Assembly: GCA_020442385.1 (NCBI GenBank)
Contig: JAGRKE010000008.1
Span: 95,537-159,536, forward strand
From: Alphaproteobacteria bacterium
GTDB taxonomy: Bacteria > Pseudomonadota > Alphaproteobacteria > Micavibrionales > Micavibrionaceae
Direction: 5' to 3'
DNA length: 64,000 nucleotides
Below are positions 43,787 through 51,947 of this stretch, in pieces. The notes under the pieces are model-generated. The model did no database searches and was not told the origin of the DNA. It worked only from the letters and a program-made list of their open reading frames with translations. The position numbers and the translations under genes were made by a program. Position 1 is the first letter of the stretch, and each line of letters starts with the position of its first letter.

Positions 43787-44995
43787 TCAACGGCGCGTAG
43801 CGTGCTGCGCGCATAAGCTTAGGCACGCCAAAACACACAAACCGCCAACCCACCAGCTTTGCCACAAGCCATATCCGGTCGAGGCCACCGACAATGCGGC
43901 CATAAAAACGGCCAACGAGAGCCGCGCTTCAAGCACCGGGAGGCGGCGAATTTGCAACAGAAACCAGCCCAGCGCCGCACTCAGCAAAGATACGCCAATA
44001 AACCCAAACTCAATCCAGATCTGAAGCGCGAAGTTATGCGGGTGCAAAACTGTGTTTTCGGGAAAATAAAGTTTTTGCGTATCAAAATCCGTAATAACGC
44101 GCGTGGCCTCCAGACCGTGCCCCCAAAACGGACTTTCCAGCGCACGGCGCGCTACAAAATCCCAAATCTCCATGCGGTTGGCGGCAAAACTGCGCTGAAA
44201 CCATGTAATGTCTTGCACAGCCACCACACCGTGTTCAAACATAAGGGCGGCAATCCATGGCGCGGCGGCAATTCCTGCCAACAAACACACACCCAAAGCC
44301 GCCCAGAATTCCCGGCGCGCCGCAGGAAATAAAAAGTAAAACGGCGCACTCACTAAAAAGGCCAGCTGCGCGGACTGGCTGTCTGCCTTATATAAAAGGG
44401 CCGCCATCGCCAGACCAAGCAGGATCATTAAAATATTTTTATCACTCCGGCCCGCATGCTGGACGGTATAAAAGGCCGGCCAAAAACATAAAACACAAAA
44501 CACCGTACTGCGGTTTAAAAAGGCCGGGTTAAAATGATGCAGATCCGGGTGCGTCAGCGCATAAAACATCCCGCGGCTATAAAGCTCAAAAGCACACAGC
44601 GCGGTCGCAACCAACGCGGCCCAAGGCATAAACTTTAAAAACTGCACCTTAATTATATCTGAGTGAGAAAGCGCGCCGCGGGTCGTTCCCCATAAAAGCC
44701 CACCGCCTAAAAAGATCGCTGCGAGCTTGCCTGCACGGTCGAGCGCCTGCGGCCCGTCAACGGCCCATAAGGAGCTGAAAACCCCCAGAGCAACAACGCC
44801 TACAGCTAAAAATGTGAACCCCCGCCCCGGCCAAGGCCAGTTTTTATAAGCAATGCGATGGAGAATAAAAGCAATGAGCCCCAAAACCATCGGAGCAATA
44901 CCCAATGCACGCGGCGCAAAAACCGCCATAACCGGCATCAAACAAAGGCCCAAAACGAGCGTCCATTCATAAATTTTTTGAATTGTTAGTCCCAT
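43787..44995 (-). CDS. O-antigen ligase / Wzy-like membrane protein
   Basis: A ~402-residue polytopic membrane protein with about eleven helices and a large periplasmic loop, typical of the Wzy_C/WaaL superfamily. The loop contains ESPFWGHGLEATR and VLHPHNFALQIWIEFGFIG, the H-x-x-HN-x-x-L-Q-x-W-x-E-x-G signature near the active site. Such proteins ligate or polymerise lipid-linked glycans. I start at MGLTIQKIYEW (44995), with GGGG six bases upstream. An alternative ATG at 45028 lies inside a 26-base palindrome and has a poorly spaced ribosome site. It converges with tpsB (19 bases apart). Confidence 0.82.
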   Translation of the reverse strand: MGLTIQKIYEWTLVLGLCLMPVMAVFAPRALGIAPMVLGLIAFILHRIAYKNWPWPGRGFTFLAVGVVALGVFSSLWAVDGPQALDRAGKLAAIFLGGGLLWGTTRGALSHSDIIKVQFLKFMPWAALVATALCAFELYSRGMFYALTHPDLHHFNPAFLNRSTVFCVLCFWPAFYTVQHAGRSDKNILMILLGLAMAALLYKADSQSAQLAFLVSAPFYFLFPAARREFWAALGVCLLAGIAAAPWIAALMFEHGVVAVQDITWFQRSFAANRMEIWDFVARRALESPFWGHGLEATRVITDFDTQKLYFPENTVLHPHNFALQIWIEFGFIGVSLLSAALGWFLLQIRRLPVLEARLSLAVFMAALSVASTGYGLWQSWWVGGLCVLACLSLCAQHATRR

Positions 44996-45014
44996 AAGCC
45001 CCAAAAAATAAATA

Positions 45015-45040
45015 CGGCTATAGATCATGACCTATAGCCG
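45015..45040. promoter_or_regulatory. 26-base near-perfect palindrome upstream of the O-antigen ligase gene
   Basis: CGGCTATAG (45015-45023) and CTATAGCCG (45032-45040) are perfect 9-base inverted repeats around ATCATGAC. The central TCATGA is itself palindromic, so 24 of 26 positions are self-complementary. It lies 20-45 bases before the chosen start of the ligase gene. It has the size and symmetry of a repressor operator, or could fold in the leader RNA and affect translation. No regulator is identifiable from the sequence. Confidence 0.55.
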
Positions 45041-45069
45041 CATAGATTAAAAGGGATATCGCGCCGTTA

Positions 45070-45375
45070 TTAAGGGCTCAAATCATCAATAATAATGTTG
45101 GAATTGTTTTTCTCTAGCTCTTTAAGCTGTATCACAGCGTCATCAGAGGCCGGAAGATCCATCGCATTTTGCGCAGGAGCATCCACTTCGCCAGCAGCCT
45201 CATCGCCCGCCGCAGGCTCGATGGCCCAAGGCGCTGTTTCTTCTTGCGCCACGGGACCGTCAGAAAGCGCTGCAGGCGCTTGATTCGCAAAGGGCTGGCC
45301 GAAGTCATCCGCCGCAAACGCCACGTTAATTACACCAGCCAAAGTCAACACCACAATAAGAACAAAAACTCTCAT
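45070..45375 (-). CDS. Small secreted acidic protein, unknown
   Basis: A 101-residue protein with a signal peptide (VLIVVLTLAGVINVAFA) and an acidic, Ala/Pro-rich mature part without cysteine. It starts behind AAGGAGATGAG. The central IEPAAGDEAAGEVDA resembles NIEPAAGGDD at the end of the nearby TpsA exoprotein. The C terminus (VIQLKELEKNNSNIIID) may be a short helix. It is upstream of the ligase gene on the same strand with 40-75 bases between. I cannot assign a function; a periplasmic or extracellular accessory of the surface island is a guess. Confidence 0.7.
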   Translation of the reverse strand: MRVFVLIVVLTLAGVINVAFAADDFGQPFANQAPAALSDGPVAQEETAPWAIEPAAGDEAAGEVDAPAQNAMDLPASDDAVIQLKELEKNNSNIIIDDLSP

Positions 45376-45439
45376 ATCTCATCTCCTTAGATAGGGGCGC
45401 ACTATGCCAGAATATTTATCTTATGTCAAAAAATCTTTT

Positions 45440-47275
45440 TTAAAGATTCAGGGCATTTTTAAAGCTTTGCATATCCGCTTTTAAAACAGCATCCGCCCCA
45501 TTCTTAATTTTATGGAGCAAGAAATCATATTGAGCAACAACATTATGCGCATATATCTCAGCAAGCTCGCAAGACTGCTGAAGTAGAATCGGATTATTTT
45601 TTTCCTGCGCCACCTTAATCGATTCCAGCATCAAAACCCCGCCCGCCGCAATTTCAAAGAGGCGCAAATAATCCGTGGCGGGAGCAACAAAAAGCTCTGC
45701 TTTTGAAGGATTTTTAAAAGCCTCTTGGCCTTTGCCCAAAATAAATTGTGTTGCGTCCGAAAGTGCATTTAAACATTTCAAAACTTGCTCATGTACTTCA
45801 TTCGATTTTTGTATCTTGCTGGCCGAACTATTGATCCATTTGAACATTGTCTGTCCAGGACCAGTATAGTCTTTGGCCAGTTGTCTGCCAACCAAATCCA
45901 AAGCTTGAATGCCATTAGTTCCCTCATAAATCGGTGTAATGCGCACATCGGCCAACATTTGTGCAAAACCTGTTTCTTCAACATAGCCCATACCGCCAGC
46001 AACCTGCATCATCTCAGAGGCCACCTCAACGGCCATATCGGTTGGGCCGGCCTTGACCATTGGGGTAAACAGCGCCAGTTTAGATTCAGCTTCTTTATCT
46101 CCCTTTTTCGCCTTATCAAGCTGCACAGCAGCGTAATAACACGTCATCCGAGCCGCCGCTATTTTTGCCTTTGAAACCATAAGCATGCGCCGCACATCCG
46201 GGTGCTGGTTGATAGAGACTTTTTTCTCACCCGTTGCAACATTGGTACCCTGTTTGCGGTTTTCGGCGAAAATCATCCCGGCCTGATAGGCTCGCTCGGC
46301 AATCCCAACACCCTGCATACCTACATTGATGCGCGCGCGGGCCATCATCACAAACATATGATTCATGCCCATATTCAGTTCGCCAACCAAGTAGCCAACC
46401 GCCGGGCCTTTCGTTCCGCCAAATTCCATCTGGCATGTGGGGGAACCATGAATGCCCATCTTTTCATAGATTGAAGACACTTCAATACCGTTATGCTGTC
46501 CTGTTGAATTGCCCTGCGCATCCACCATAAATTTCGGCACGACAAACAAAGAAATGCCCTTCGTCCCAAGATCTTTCGCACCCGTTCTTGCTAAAACAAG
46601 GTGGGCAATATTCTTGGTTAAATCCTGCTCTCCATAGGTGATGAATATTTTGGACGCGCCGGATAAATGATAGGTGCCATCAGTTTGAGGAGCCGCCTTC
46701 AAAGCCACATGAGCCAGATCGGACCCCGCCTCAGGCTCAGTCAGTAACATAGTTCCGGCGATTTCCGCGCTGGCCATTTTACGCAGAAACATGTCTCTAA
46801 TTTCCTGATTGCCGTGCTCAGCAAGCGCTTCGGCTGCGCCTTGGGTTAATAAAATCTGCAACGCCGCCGATGTATTGGCCGCATTAAAAATTTCCGTGAG
46901 TGGCATACACAATGTCCAAGGCGTATCAAAACCATCATACTCTTCCGGCAACGGCAGAGCGGAAAGGCCCAAATTATTCGCTTCCCTTAAAATATCTTTA
47001 TGAACGGAATGAAGTTCAACCCGGTTATATTCGCCGTTTTCACCCAAAATCAATTTGGGATGCATATCTTTGTTTAAATGCATTTCCAGATTTGTCGGTG
47101 CCCATTTATCCGCTGCCAGCTTTGCAAATCCATCAAAGAAAAATCTGAGATTGTCTTCAAAATCACCTGAACCGCTGAAATCCTGAATATCAACATTCTT
47201 AGCCCCTGCGACCTCGAGCGCGTGCAAGATTTCATCCATAGGGACTTTATATTTGGGGGAATTGGCAGATGACAT
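45440..47275 (-). CDS. Acyl-CoA dehydrogenase (600-residue FadE5-like type)
   Basis: A 611-residue flavoenzyme of beta-oxidation. MSSANSPKYKVPMDEILHAL is the N-terminal extension; the chosen ATG has AAGGAG ten bases upstream, and an open frame of nine codons further up has no support. LPEEYDGFDTP, TMLLTEPEAGSDLAHVALKA (FAD/substrate loop) and GMNHMFVMMARARINVGMQG are core dehydrogenase segments. ITPIYEGTNGIQALDLVGRQ carries the catalytic Glu region. The C-terminal ~100 residues form the extra domain of this subfamily. It is a paralogue of the truncated gene at 1-560. Confidence 0.93.
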   Translation of the reverse strand: MSSANSPKYKVPMDEILHALEVAGAKNVDIQDFSGSGDFEDNLRFFFDGFAKLAADKWAPTNLEMHLNKDMHPKLILGENGEYNRVELHSVHKDILREANNLGLSALPLPEEYDGFDTPWTLCMPLTEIFNAANTSAALQILLTQGAAEALAEHGNQEIRDMFLRKMASAEIAGTMLLTEPEAGSDLAHVALKAAPQTDGTYHLSGASKIFITYGEQDLTKNIAHLVLARTGAKDLGTKGISLFVVPKFMVDAQGNSTGQHNGIEVSSIYEKMGIHGSPTCQMEFGGTKGPAVGYLVGELNMGMNHMFVMMARARINVGMQGVGIAERAYQAGMIFAENRKQGTNVATGEKKVSINQHPDVRRMLMVSKAKIAAARMTCYYAAVQLDKAKKGDKEAESKLALFTPMVKAGPTDMAVEVASEMMQVAGGMGYVEETGFAQMLADVRITPIYEGTNGIQALDLVGRQLAKDYTGPGQTMFKWINSSASKIQKSNEVHEQVLKCLNALSDATQFILGKGQEAFKNPSKAELFVAPATDYLRLFEIAAGGVLMLESIKVAQEKNNPILLQQSCELAEIYAHNVVAQYDFLLHKIKNGADAVLKADMQSFKNALNL

Positions 47276-47364
47276 GACGCAGTAACTCCTTAAAAAACGC
47301 AATTTATTACGGAAAAATTGAGCTTAGAAGCCTGATGTTCGCTTGTCAATTTATATCAGGAAAA

Positions 47365-47440
47365 TGGTGGACCCTAGCGGGATCGAACCGCTGACCTCTA
47401 CAATGCCATCGTAGCGCTCTCCCAGCTGAGCTAAGGGCCC
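47365..47440 (-). tRNA. tRNA-Ala (anticodon GGC)
   Basis: A 76-nucleotide cloverleaf on the minus strand. The 7-bp acceptor stem is GGGCCCT/AGGGTCC (one G-T pair), the D-arm GCTC-AGCTGGGA-GAGC, and the anticodon stem-loop CTACG-ATGGCAT-TGTAG with anticodon GGC. The variable loop is AGGTC and the T-arm AGCGG-TTCGATC-CCGCT. CCA is encoded at the 3' end. It reads the Ala codon GCC (and GCU). It lies just downstream of the HTH gene, which is on the same strand. Confidence 0.97.
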
Positions 47441-47496
47441 TTAATCAAAAGAGATGATATCTGTAATTGTTTGGGCCCGGCTTTTCAAGAGGAAAA

Positions 47497-47760
47497 TTAC
47501 TCCTCCTGCCAGCGGATTTGTTTGCGATACAAGGTCGAGGGCGAAACCTCCAAAAGCTCGGCTGCTTTTGGAATATTGCCGTGACACAGCGTAATAACCA
47601 TTTCGATATAAACCCGTTCCATCTCGGCCAGAGAGCAAATGTCAGGAATCGCCAAGGGCGATCTTTTTTCCTTATATCCCGCAGCCCAATGAAGGGGGCT
47701 TATGATGTCTTTATCTTTTTCTTCAGCCATGGGTTGTACATTAACATGTTGTACACGCAT
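47497..47760 (-). CDS. Stand-alone Fis-type helix-turn-helix protein
   Basis: An 87-residue protein. Its C-terminal half, MERVYIEMVITLCHGNIPKA then AELLEVSPSTLYRKQIRW, is the HTH_8 (Fis-type) DNA-binding domain normally found at the end of NtrC-family activators. There is no receiver or AAA domain. The N-terminal ~45 residues are polar and unrecognised. Two starts are possible, ATG 47760 and ATG 47730; neither has a good ribosome site. If the second is used, a direct repeat GTTGTACA-N7-GTTGTACA (47733-47755) lies immediately upstream and could be an autoregulatory site. It is likely a small nucleoid or regulatory protein. Confidence 0.72.
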   Translation of the reverse strand: MRVQHVNVQPMAEEKDKDIISPLHWAAGYKEKRSPLAIPDICSLAEMERVYIEMVITLCHGNIPKAAELLEVSPSTLYRKQIRWQEE

Positions 47761-47796
47761 GTCATGAAAGAACGCCCCGGCCCATACATACGCATA

Positions 47797-47832
47797 TAAA
47801 AAACCGCCCCTTAAAAATTTAGGGGCGGTTTT
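47797..47832 (-). terminator. Rho-independent terminator after the Bax-inhibitor-1 gene
   Basis: An 11-base-pair stem, AAACCGCCCCT (47801-47811) with AGGGGCGGTTT (47821-47831) and a 9-base loop. On the minus strand it runs into TTTATATG. It lies about 20 bases after the stop of the gene at 47853 and before the HTH gene. Confidence 0.9.
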
Positions 47833-47852
47833 GGATAAGAAATGAGTTCTTT

Positions 47853-48563
47853 TTAGTCGCGGCCGCCAAACAGGCGAAGCATCATCACAAACAGGTTGAT
47901 AAAGTCGAGATACAGGCTTAGCGCGCCCATAACAGCGATCTTGTTCAAAGCGTCACGGCCGTAAGACACATGATAGGTCTCTTTAATACGCTGCGTATCC
48001 CAAGCGGTTAGGCCGGTAAACACCACAACGCCAATCGCCGAGGTTACAAAATGCAACATCGCGGAGTGCAGGAAAATATTCACCACACCGGCAATGATAA
48101 TCCCGATCAGGCCCATAAACATGAGCGAGCCCAGCGATGTCAGATCTTTCTTGGTCGTGTAGCCATAAATTGAGGTCGCAGCAAACATCCCCGCGGTGAT
48201 AAAGAACACGCGGGCGATGCTTTCCGAGGAATACACCAAAAAGATATAAGACAGCGAAACACCGAAAAGCCCGGTCAGCAGGAAATACAGCCCAGTCACC
48301 GCACCAACGGACATGCCTTGAATCTTGCGTGGATTAAGGCCGAAAAAGATAATGCCCAACGGGGCCAGCGCCACAATTAATCCTAAAAACGTGCCCTGCA
48401 CCGCCGCAATAAACGCAGGCGTTGCCGCGACAAAATATGAAATTGCGCCTGTAAAAACCAAGCCCAGCGCCATCACGTTGTAAACGCGCTGCATGTAGCT
48501 TTGCAGGCCGGCATCAACGGTTTTTGTGCCCGATTTTGCCACACCATAACGATCATTTTGCAT
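47853..48563 (-). CDS. Bax inhibitor-1 / YccA family membrane protein
   Basis: A 236-residue inner-membrane protein with seven hydrophobic helices. It starts with a polar stretch (DRYGVAKSGTKTVDAGLQSY) and has the UPF0005 signature VFTGLTAWDTQRIKETY before the last helix, where the conserved Asp lies in the proposed calcium-leak pore. The last segment is ALSLYLDFINLFVMMLRLFG, the canonical C terminus. YccA homologues modulate FtsH; others act as pH-dependent calcium leaks. GGAG precedes the start. It is divergent from the thiol-disulfide gene. Confidence 0.93.
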   Translation of the reverse strand: MQNDRYGVAKSGTKTVDAGLQSYMQRVYNVMALGLVFTGAISYFVAATPAFIAAVQGTFLGLIVALAPLGIIFFGLNPRKIQGMSVGAVTGLYFLLTGLFGVSLSYIFLVYSSESIARVFFITAGMFAATSIYGYTTKKDLTSLGSLMFMGLIGIIIAGVVNIFLHSAMLHFVTSAIGVVVFTGLTAWDTQRIKETYHVSYGRDALNKIAVMGALSLYLDFINLFVMMLRLFGGRD

Positions 48564-48768
48564 CGTATTTATTCTCCAATAGTTAAAAAGGACGTGTCAT
48601 ATACACGCTTTATATATAGTGCGTATTGTACCATATTTCAAAGGAATCCAATGTGTTTTGCGTAAATGATCAAGAGGGATGAAAATGATAAATTTCACCC
48701 TATTTCTTTGAAACTCACCTTTGATCGGTCTACAATAGATAAATAAGTAAGATTTTTCAGGAGCATAT

Positions 48769-49608
48769 ATGAAACGGTTCTTATCCCTTGCGGCTTTATT
48801 GTCCTTTATTTTCATGATTTCAGGCCCTGCGAGCGCGCAGGACAATCTACCCGCAATGCCCGATCCGATCAAAAATCTGGCCGAGGAAGGTGCGCAAATC
48901 CGCTATTTAGGCCGTGATTACGGTTTTGATTCCTGGATTACGATTAAAAACGGACAGGAACAATATTTCTATGTGCTGCCGGATCAAAGCGCCTTTGTGA
49001 TGGGTGTTCTGTTCGACAATAAGGGCAAGTTGGTGACGGTTGATCAGGTGCGCCGCCTGCGCGGCTCAGGGGATGAGTTGCTCGACGAACTCGCCTCCGA
49101 TGAGAGCGCCAGCGCCGCCGAGCCGGATTTTGACTCTTTATCCCCGTCTGAACGGCTTTTCTATGATATTGAAAACAGCAACTGGATACCGCTCGGCCAG
49201 CCCGGCGCGCCTGTGATCTACAGCTTTATTGATCCGCAATGCCCGCATTGCCATGCTTTTATTGATGAGCTGCGCGCAGGCGGCTATCTCGACCAAGGCA
49301 AAATTCAAGTGCGCATGGTTCCTGTCGGTTTCAAAGATGAAACGCGCGCGCAGGCCGCCTATCTGATGGCCTCTCCCAACCCGCAAGAGCGCTGGATGCG
49401 CCACATGGACGGCGATGCGGATGCCCTGCCCGCCAAAAGCGAGATTAGTCAGCAAGGCGTAGAGCGTAATTTGGCGATCATGCAGAGCTGGAAATTCAAC
49501 GTTACCCCCATGATTATCTATCGCGGCAAGGACGGCAGCGTTAAACTTATGCGTGGAAAACCCAAGAGCATCGACAACTTGATTGCGGATATCGGCGCAA
49601 GAAGTTAA
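48769..49608 (+). CDS. Exported DsbC/DsbG-like thioredoxin-fold protein
   Basis: A 279-residue periplasmic protein. The signal peptide ends ISGPASA. A DsbC-like N-terminal domain (IRYLGRDYGFDSWITIKNG, MGVLFDNKGKLVTVDQ) is followed by a linker and a thioredoxin fold with active site DPQCPHCHAF (Cys157, Cys160) and the cis-Pro loop NVTPMIIY. Such proteins isomerise or reduce disulfides. It is first in the plus-strand series leading into the Dot/Icm genes, 86 bases before the next. IncI plasmids carry a comparable thiol protein (TrbB), so a role in maturing cysteine-containing secretion components is plausible, including the Cys-rich paralogues across the divide (inference). Confidence 0.85.
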   Translation: MKRFLSLAALLSFIFMISGPASAQDNLPAMPDPIKNLAEEGAQIRYLGRDYGFDSWITIKNGQEQYFYVLPDQSAFVMGVLFDNKGKLVTVDQVRRLRGSGDELLDELASDESASAAEPDFDSLSPSERLFYDIENSNWIPLGQPGAPVIYSFIDPQCPHCHAFIDELRAGGYLDQGKIQVRMVPVGFKDETRAQAAYLMASPNPQERWMRHMDGDADALPAKSEISQQGVERNLAIMQSWKFNVTPMIIYRGKDGSVKLMRGKPKSIDNLIADIGARS

Positions 49609-49694
49609 GTGCGTTCTTGCGCATGTAGGCGCGCCCGCCTTATACTTACATGTGGGGTGGGTATTCTCTTTTCTTAATCACTGCCTGTTAGAGT

Positions 49695-50807
49695 ATGGAC
49701 AAGCGCGCACAATATTTAATCCAGATCCTGGACAAAATCGGCTCACCGCTTATGAGTGCGATCATCGCTGCCTCGGACAATGACAATGCCGAAGGCGATG
49801 CGCAGAGCATGGCGGAAATGCTGGGCAAGAGTGTTGAGCTCTCCATCAGCATGGCCAATATCGCCGATTTGAACGATGTCGAGAACGACTCCGTGCGCGT
49901 TGCACTCACCGCGCTGGCTAGCCCACTAATTGGCGCTCTACACCGTGAAAGCAAGCAAACGCCGGGCGAAAATGATCTCAAACGGATTGCCTCCGCCTTG
50001 CAGGCCGTCCTGACATTTTCCGAGAATTTTACCCCAGATGACGACAATACGAAACGCCTCGAAACATTAGAGACAAACGGCACGCCCCTCGACGCACACC
50101 AAATGACACTGCAATACATGTACGCGTTTGTCCCAGCGGTGAATGCGGTGGGTGCTTTCCCTTTCGGACAGCCGGAACAAAAACTGATTATGGAGGTCGC
50201 CTCAAAAATAACCGCCCGCGCGCAGAACCTGCGCAGCGGAGTCCTTGGCGATTTGCCCGAAGCGGAGCAAAAACCTGTTGATCTGGCAATCCTCAAAAGT
50301 CTTGCCGTGCTGTATGCCGACTGTCATAACGCCGAAACAAAGCGCCTGAGCGAGAGCGGCGCGGAGAATGGCGGGCTGGACGAGGTCTGGAGGAATTTCG
50401 ATCTGCGTGTTTCCATGCTCGAAGCCCTCGCGGGTGGCCTGCTACCCGGTGGGCCAAAAATCCCTGTAGCCGCCGTGCCTGAAGACGTTTCAGAGCCGGA
50501 ACTGGAAGACGAAGACGAGGAAATACCGAAGCCTCCAAAAGCCGCGCCGCCCAAGGAAGAGCCAAAAAGTGCGCCGCCTGCGGGCAATCCCATGGCGATG
50601 TTCGCGAAAAAACCCGGAGGCGATGACGATAAAACCGACCCGCCGCCACCAGCAGCCGCGCCGGAAGACACTCCAGAGCCGCCCGCCACCGACCCCTCTG
50701 AGGACAGTGATGAAACAGACACCGGATCCTCATCTGATGACACTTCAGGTTCCGCAAAAGGTTCCGGCGGCGGCAGTCCCATGTCCTTCTTCAAAAAATC
50801 GGATTAA
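49695..50807 (+). CDS. Unknown acidic protein with disordered Pro/Asp-rich tail
   Basis: A 370-residue cytoplasmic protein that I do not recognise. Residues 1-250 are helical and structured (MDKRAQYLIQILDKIGSPLM; MLGKSVELSISMANIADL). From ~258 it is low-complexity, very acidic and Pro-rich (EPELEDEDEEIPKPPKAAP; PPPPAAAPEDTPEPP). Two similar short motifs stand out in the tail: NPMAMFAKKPGGDDD and, at the C terminus, SPMSFFKKSD. They could be docking peptides. It sits between the DsbC-like gene and the transglycosylase, in the same direction as the Dot genes. It may be a system-specific component or substrate (inference). Confidence 0.65.
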   Translation: MDKRAQYLIQILDKIGSPLMSAIIAASDNDNAEGDAQSMAEMLGKSVELSISMANIADLNDVENDSVRVALTALASPLIGALHRESKQTPGENDLKRIASALQAVLTFSENFTPDDDNTKRLETLETNGTPLDAHQMTLQYMYAFVPAVNAVGAFPFGQPEQKLIMEVASKITARAQNLRSGVLGDLPEAEQKPVDLAILKSLAVLYADCHNAETKRLSESGAENGGLDEVWRNFDLRVSMLEALAGGLLPGGPKIPVAAVPEDVSEPELEDEDEEIPKPPKAAPPKEEPKSAPPAGNPMAMFAKKPGGDDDKTDPPPPAAAPEDTPEPPATDPSEDSDETDTGSSSDDTSGSAKGSGGGSPMSFFKKSD

Positions 50808-50844
50808 GGACTATATCAATGCGTAACAAACACGGATACCGATC

Positions 50845-51258
50845 ATGAGCGCGAAAGTCCTTGCAGCCTGTTTGATGCTAGCGTCCCAAACCTATTCTGT
50901 ACCGCCCGCGGTACTGGTCGGTATTTACAAGGCTGAGGGTGGACAAATCGGGCAGGAAGTAAAAAACACCAATGGCAGTTACGATCTCGGTCCAATGCAG
51001 ATCAACACCATTTGGTTGCCGGATCTGGCGCACCGCTGGGGCGTGAATGAAACCACGGCGCGCAAATGGGTGCGCGATGATGCCTGCACCAATGTCGGCG
51101 TCGCGGCATGGATTTTAAAGGGCCATCTGGAAGAAACCCAAAGCCTATCACAAGCCATTGCGCATTATCATTCCCGCACGCCCTTGCATGGTACGAAATA
51201 TAAGAAGCGGGTTATTTCAATTTTGCAGGAAAATGGCTTGGTTAAAAACGAGCGCTAA
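50845..51258 (+). CDS. Lytic transglycosylase (SLT/VirB1-like)
   Basis: A 137-residue protein made of a single lysozyme-like fold. The presumed catalytic Glu is in VGIYKAEGGQIGQ (Glu31). GSYDLGPMQINTIWLPDL is the SLT motif that follows, and IAHYHSRTPLHGTKYKK resembles the end of the domain. It would cut peptidoglycan to make room for the secretion apparatus, like VirB1 or PilT of IncI plasmids. No separate signal peptide precedes the domain, and an in-frame TAA lies seven codons upstream, so it cannot be longer. How it is exported is unclear. Confidence 0.85.
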   Translation: MSAKVLAACLMLASQTYSVPPAVLVGIYKAEGGQIGQEVKNTNGSYDLGPMQINTIWLPDLAHRWGVNETTARKWVRDDACTNVGVAAWILKGHLEETQSLSQAIAHYHSRTPLHGTKYKKRVISILQENGLVKNER

Positions 51259-51424
51259 TCCTTGGTTTCCGGCAAAAACTTATCATCAGACTTTTGGGGG
51301 CAGTTTTGATTGCTGTCTTGCGATGGACACGGCGAGTCGTTACTCTAAATACTGCATAGGACTGCTTGGATATCTCTAATGCAGAATTTTTCTGGAACCG
51401 TTCTGGTTTCGCAAGGTAACGGAC

Positions 51425-51937
51425 ATGGCGCGCTTCTTATCGTTATTGATAGCTTCGATGTGTATTTTACTGACCTCGGCCTGCACAACAGGTAAGGATT
51501 TCAGTGATGCCTCACCGCAATTGGTCGCCGCGCCCGATAATGTTTCTGCCATGCTCGCCGATGCGGCGGACCGCGCCTCCAAAGCGCTGGAAACTCTAGC
51601 AGCAGTTGAATATTCCAAAACACCAACATCCAGCATTTCGCCGGTCAGCAATGCGCCCATTGAGCTGCGCCGTGCGGTAACCGTGAACTGGATCGGACCC
51701 GTCGAAACCATTACCAAAACACTGGCTGATCGCGCCGGATATAACTTCCTTGTCATCGGCACTGCACCGCCGGTGCCGGTGGTTATTTCTGTCGATGCGG
51801 AAAACTTGCCGGTGATCGATGTTTTGCGCGATGTCGGCTTGCAGCTTGGCGGCCGCGGTGACATCAAAGTTGATAGCGCCCAGCGCGTTGTTGAAATTTA
51901 CTATCCGCCCACGACCGGGGTCGGCAGACAATATTAA
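51425..51937 (+). CDS. dotD: DotD/TraH-like outer-membrane lipoprotein
   Basis: A 170-residue lipoprotein of the type IVB (Dot/Icm, IncI) secretion core. A signal peptide with lipobox-like end SMCILLTSAC (Cys20) is followed by a secretin-N0/DotD-type fold: VNWIGPVETITKTLADRAGY, NFLVIGTAPPVPVVISVDAE and VIDVLRDVGLQLGGRGDIKV. In Legionella, DotD with DotC places DotH in the outer membrane. AAGG precedes the start. It heads dotD-dotC-dotB-icmT, the order of IncI traH-I-J-K. Confidence 0.85.
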   Translation: MARFLSLLIASMCILLTSACTTGKDFSDASPQLVAAPDNVSAMLADAADRASKALETLAAVEYSKTPTSSISPVSNAPIELRRAVTVNWIGPVETITKTLADRAGYNFLVIGTAPPVPVVISVDAENLPVIDVLRDVGLQLGGRGDIKVDSAQRVVEIYYPPTTGVGRQY

Positions 51938-51947
51938 GGTTTAACGC

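Noticed and set aside
48597..48872. Minus-strand 91-codon frame between the Bax-inhibitor and DsbC-like genes
   Set aside because: It overlaps the start of the DsbC-like gene on the other strand and has no coding character.
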